Shown piece after piece: positions 62,646 to 64,000 of a stretch of 64,000 bases of DNA; positions within the stretch are counted from its first letter, which is position 1; the number at the start of each line of letters is the position of its first letter. The notes beneath the pieces were generated by a model. The model had not been told where the DNA came from. It saw nothing but the letters and a program-made list of their open reading frames with translations, and made no database searches. The DNA lies in the NCBI GenBank assembly GCA_041389565.1, contig JAWKRP010000040.1, positions 1 through 64,000 of the forward strand, given 5' to 3'. Origin of the DNA: JACKEQ01 sp041389565. GTDB lineage: Bacteria > Myxococcota_A > UBA796 > GCA-2862545. The translations under genes were made by a program, and so were the position numbers.

Positions 62646-63365
62646 ATGGAGCTCGTCCGGTTCCCGCTCGGCGGTCGGTCGGCGTCGTACAACTACGCGT
62701 TCCTGGAGCGGGTGAAGCGCGCCTGCGACGCGCGGTCCGTCCGGTTCCTGGGGTTCGCGCTCGAGTCGGACGCGCGCCTGCTCCTCGAAGGGACGCGAGA
62801 GGCCGTCCACGACGTGGTGCGCGCCGTGAAGACGGGCTCCGCGCGCTGTGCGGGCTCGCGGGGCTACCTCGGGCCGACACGGTCGACGGCGGTGGGCGAC
62901 CCCCTCGCCGTGCTCGTGCGCCTGCACCGGGCGGGCCGCCGGCAGGGGCCGCTCGCGAACGTGTGGACGTCCCACCGCGATCTGATGGGGTTCCGGCAGG
63001 CCTCGTTCTTCGATCGCTCCGTGTGGGCCGGCCGGATCGACCCGCGGCTCGTGCACGTGCTGGCGGGCGGCGGGCCCCTTCCGGTCGGCTTCCCGCCCCC
63101 GCTCGATCGCCGGCAGGCCCTCACGCACGACCTGGATCTGTGCCTGCGGGTGTCCGCGGCCGTGCTGGGCGTGCTCCCCGCCGACCGTCGCGCGACGCGC
63201 CTGTTCTGCCACCTCGGACGGCACGTGGGCCTCGCGCAGGCCGACCTCGCGGATGCCGTGCTGCTGACGCCGCGCCGGATCCGACAGCTCCAGCGAGAGG
63301 ACGAGCCCCTGCTCGCCGTCGCGGCGCGCTCGCTCGGAGACCGCCGGCTGCGCCAGGTTCCGTGA
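62646..63365 (+). CDS. degenerate Y1-transposase-like (REP-associated) DNA-binding protein
   Basis: A 239-residue basic protein. The layout recalls REP-associated tyrosine transposases: a short beta-strand start, FLERVKRACDARSVRFLGFA, then a strand-loop where the catalytic HUH pair normally lies but here reads ESDARLLLEG. The C-terminal 90 residues have a helix-turn-helix-like part (GLAQADLADAVLLTPRRIRQ, LLAVAARSLGDRRLR). Without HUH it should not cut DNA, so a domesticated DNA-binding role is plausible. ATG 62646 has GGAGG (62636-62640) five bases upstream. The family assignment is tentative. Confidence 0.5.
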   Translation: MELVRFPLGGRSASYNYAFLERVKRACDARSVRFLGFALESDARLLLEGTREAVHDVVRAVKTGSARCAGSRGYLGPTRSTAVGDPLAVLVRLHRAGRRQGPLANVWTSHRDLMGFRQASFFDRSVWAGRIDPRLVHVLAGGGPLPVGFPPPLDRRQALTHDLDLCLRVSAAVLGVLPADRRATRLFCHLGRHVGLAQADLADAVLLTPRRIRQLQREDEPLLAVAARSLGDRRLRQVP

Positions 63366-63366
63366 G

Positions 63367-64000
63367 CTACCCGGGCGGCACGTCGCGGGTGCGCGACTCC
63401 CGCAGCTTCAGGAGCACGCGGGCCGCCGCGCTGAGCCCGGGCTCCTCGAGCGCCCGCGACACGAGGTCGTCGGGCGAGGGCGGCGCGCTCTCGGGGAGTG
63501 GACCGGGGCGAAGCTCGAGCACGGCGTCGTTCGTGGGCTCTTCGGCACGCAGGGCGAGCGTGCCCGACACCGCTCCGGACTCCCCGGGGGCCTCGGCGGT
63601 CAGCGTGCAGGGGGCCCACGCCCAGTGGCGCACCACGATCTCCTGGCCCTCGAGGACGGCCTCCTTGCAGTTGCCCCCCACGACGAGCGCGCCTCCACCG
63701 GCGATCCCGGCGATCTGGACGCGATGCTCCAGCACCCGTAGGGGCTCCACGGTGCACTGCCCGTGCTCGCCCGGCCACGCGTCGGACCACGTGGCCACCG
63801 AGGTGGGCTGCCCATCGCGCAGGACGAGCGCCGCACCGACGGCCTCCGGCACGAGCGCCCACATCACGCCCGCCGAGAAGTCCTGGTGGAGCACGCCCTC
63901 GAGCTCGGGCGCGCGGGAGGTGCCCGGGAGCACCCGAGGATCCGTGGGGATCTCGCACGTGACGATGCCTCCTCCACCCGCGCGAGCGAGGGCGCCGAAC
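63367..64000 (-). CDS. protein of unknown function, 5' end outside window
   Basis: An open frame reading leftward from the right window edge to a stop at 63367. It remains open through 64000 (FGALARAGGGGIVTCEIPTD just inside the edge), so the gene starts beyond the window. The visible 211 residues are beta-rich with three Cys-containing segments (VTCEIP, GQCTVEP, GNCKEAV) and a helical C terminus (LVSRALEEPGLSAAARVLLK). No family recognised. It is convergent with the Y1-like gene, which ends one base away. Confidence 0.65.
   Translation of the reverse strand, partial: FGALARAGGGGIVTCEIPTDPRVLPGTSRAPELEGVLHQDFSAGVMWALVPEAVGAALVLRDGQPTSVATWSDAWPGEHGQCTVEPLRVLEHRVQIAGIAGGGALVVGGNCKEAVLEGQEIVVRHWAWAPCTLTAEAPGESGAVSGTLALRAEEPTNDAVLELRPGPLPESAPPSPDDLVSRALEEPGLSAAARVLLKLRESRTRDVPPG

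Overview
The window is a 64 kb piece of a very GC-rich chromosome. It most resembles Myxococcota or a closely allied delta-proteobacterial-type lineage. The evidence is the gene content: Hanks-type Ser/Thr kinases (one with a PEGA tail, two with Asn in place of the catalytic-loop Lys), many small lipoproteins, MopE-like Asp-rich metal-binding motifs, C-terminal Cys-hydrophobic-Arg anchors of the MYXO-CTERM kind, thrombospondin-type-3 repeats, a CotH protein, a DUF4423/TIGR02147-type regulator and low-complexity Asp/Ser/Thr/Ala tracts. There are no rRNAs, tRNAs, CRISPR arrays or intact insertion sequences. The species cannot be named from the sequence.

Layout. 1-2509: NAD(P) transhydrogenase pntA (5' end outside the window) and pntB, then secreted proteins. 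3996-9078: an AtuA-like protein, a membrane Ser/Thr kinase coupled to a short-chain dehydrogenase, and an alpha/beta hydrolase divergent from a MarR regulator with two palindromic operators between them. 9169-12548: an unusual five-gene run (two paralogous repeat proteins, a 69-residue peptide, a sigma-like factor, a divergent kinase). 12620-19742: envelope genes (TlpA-like lipoprotein, beta-barrel, cytochrome c, CotH, MopE/anchor protein, L,D-transpeptidase) and a cysteine desulfurase. 19801-30095: a PKMT-type methyltransferase, a large anchored metalloprotease, two polytopic GT-C-type proteins, a PAT-like acetyltransferase. 30142-35080: two CAP-domain lipoproteins, a repeat lipoprotein, an esterase, two zinc-ribbon lipoproteins. 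35095-36890: a radical SAM/SPASM protein behind two 8-Cys lipoproteins. 36935-46265: asnS, a tandem pair of TonB-like proteins, periplasmic proteins and an MscS channel. 46280-51762: PEGA kinase, ABC-type binding protein, HTTM protein, M23 peptidase. 51820-55467: a DUF4423-type regulator and two lipoprotein genes sharing one promoter architecture. 55471-64000: a degenerate transglutaminase-like protein, a TSP3-repeat/anchor/beta-barrel fusion, a NUDIX hydrolase, a degenerate Y1-transposase-like protein and a truncated gene.

The genome is compact. Co-directional genes often overlap as GTGA, ATGA or TGATG, which suggests translational coupling, and five convergent pairs overlap at their 3' ends. 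Several lipoprotein and secreted-protein genes have a TAnnnT hexamer 5-8 nt before the start codon with no Shine-Dalgarno sequence, suggesting leaderless mRNAs. Overall the window looks like envelope, surface and signalling functions around a few housekeeping genes. The best candidates for new biology are the 9169-12548 module, the radical SAM/Cys-rich lipoprotein operon, the 52782-53899 regulon and the 58980-61715 fusion. All functional names come from reading motifs by eye; no database search was possible.
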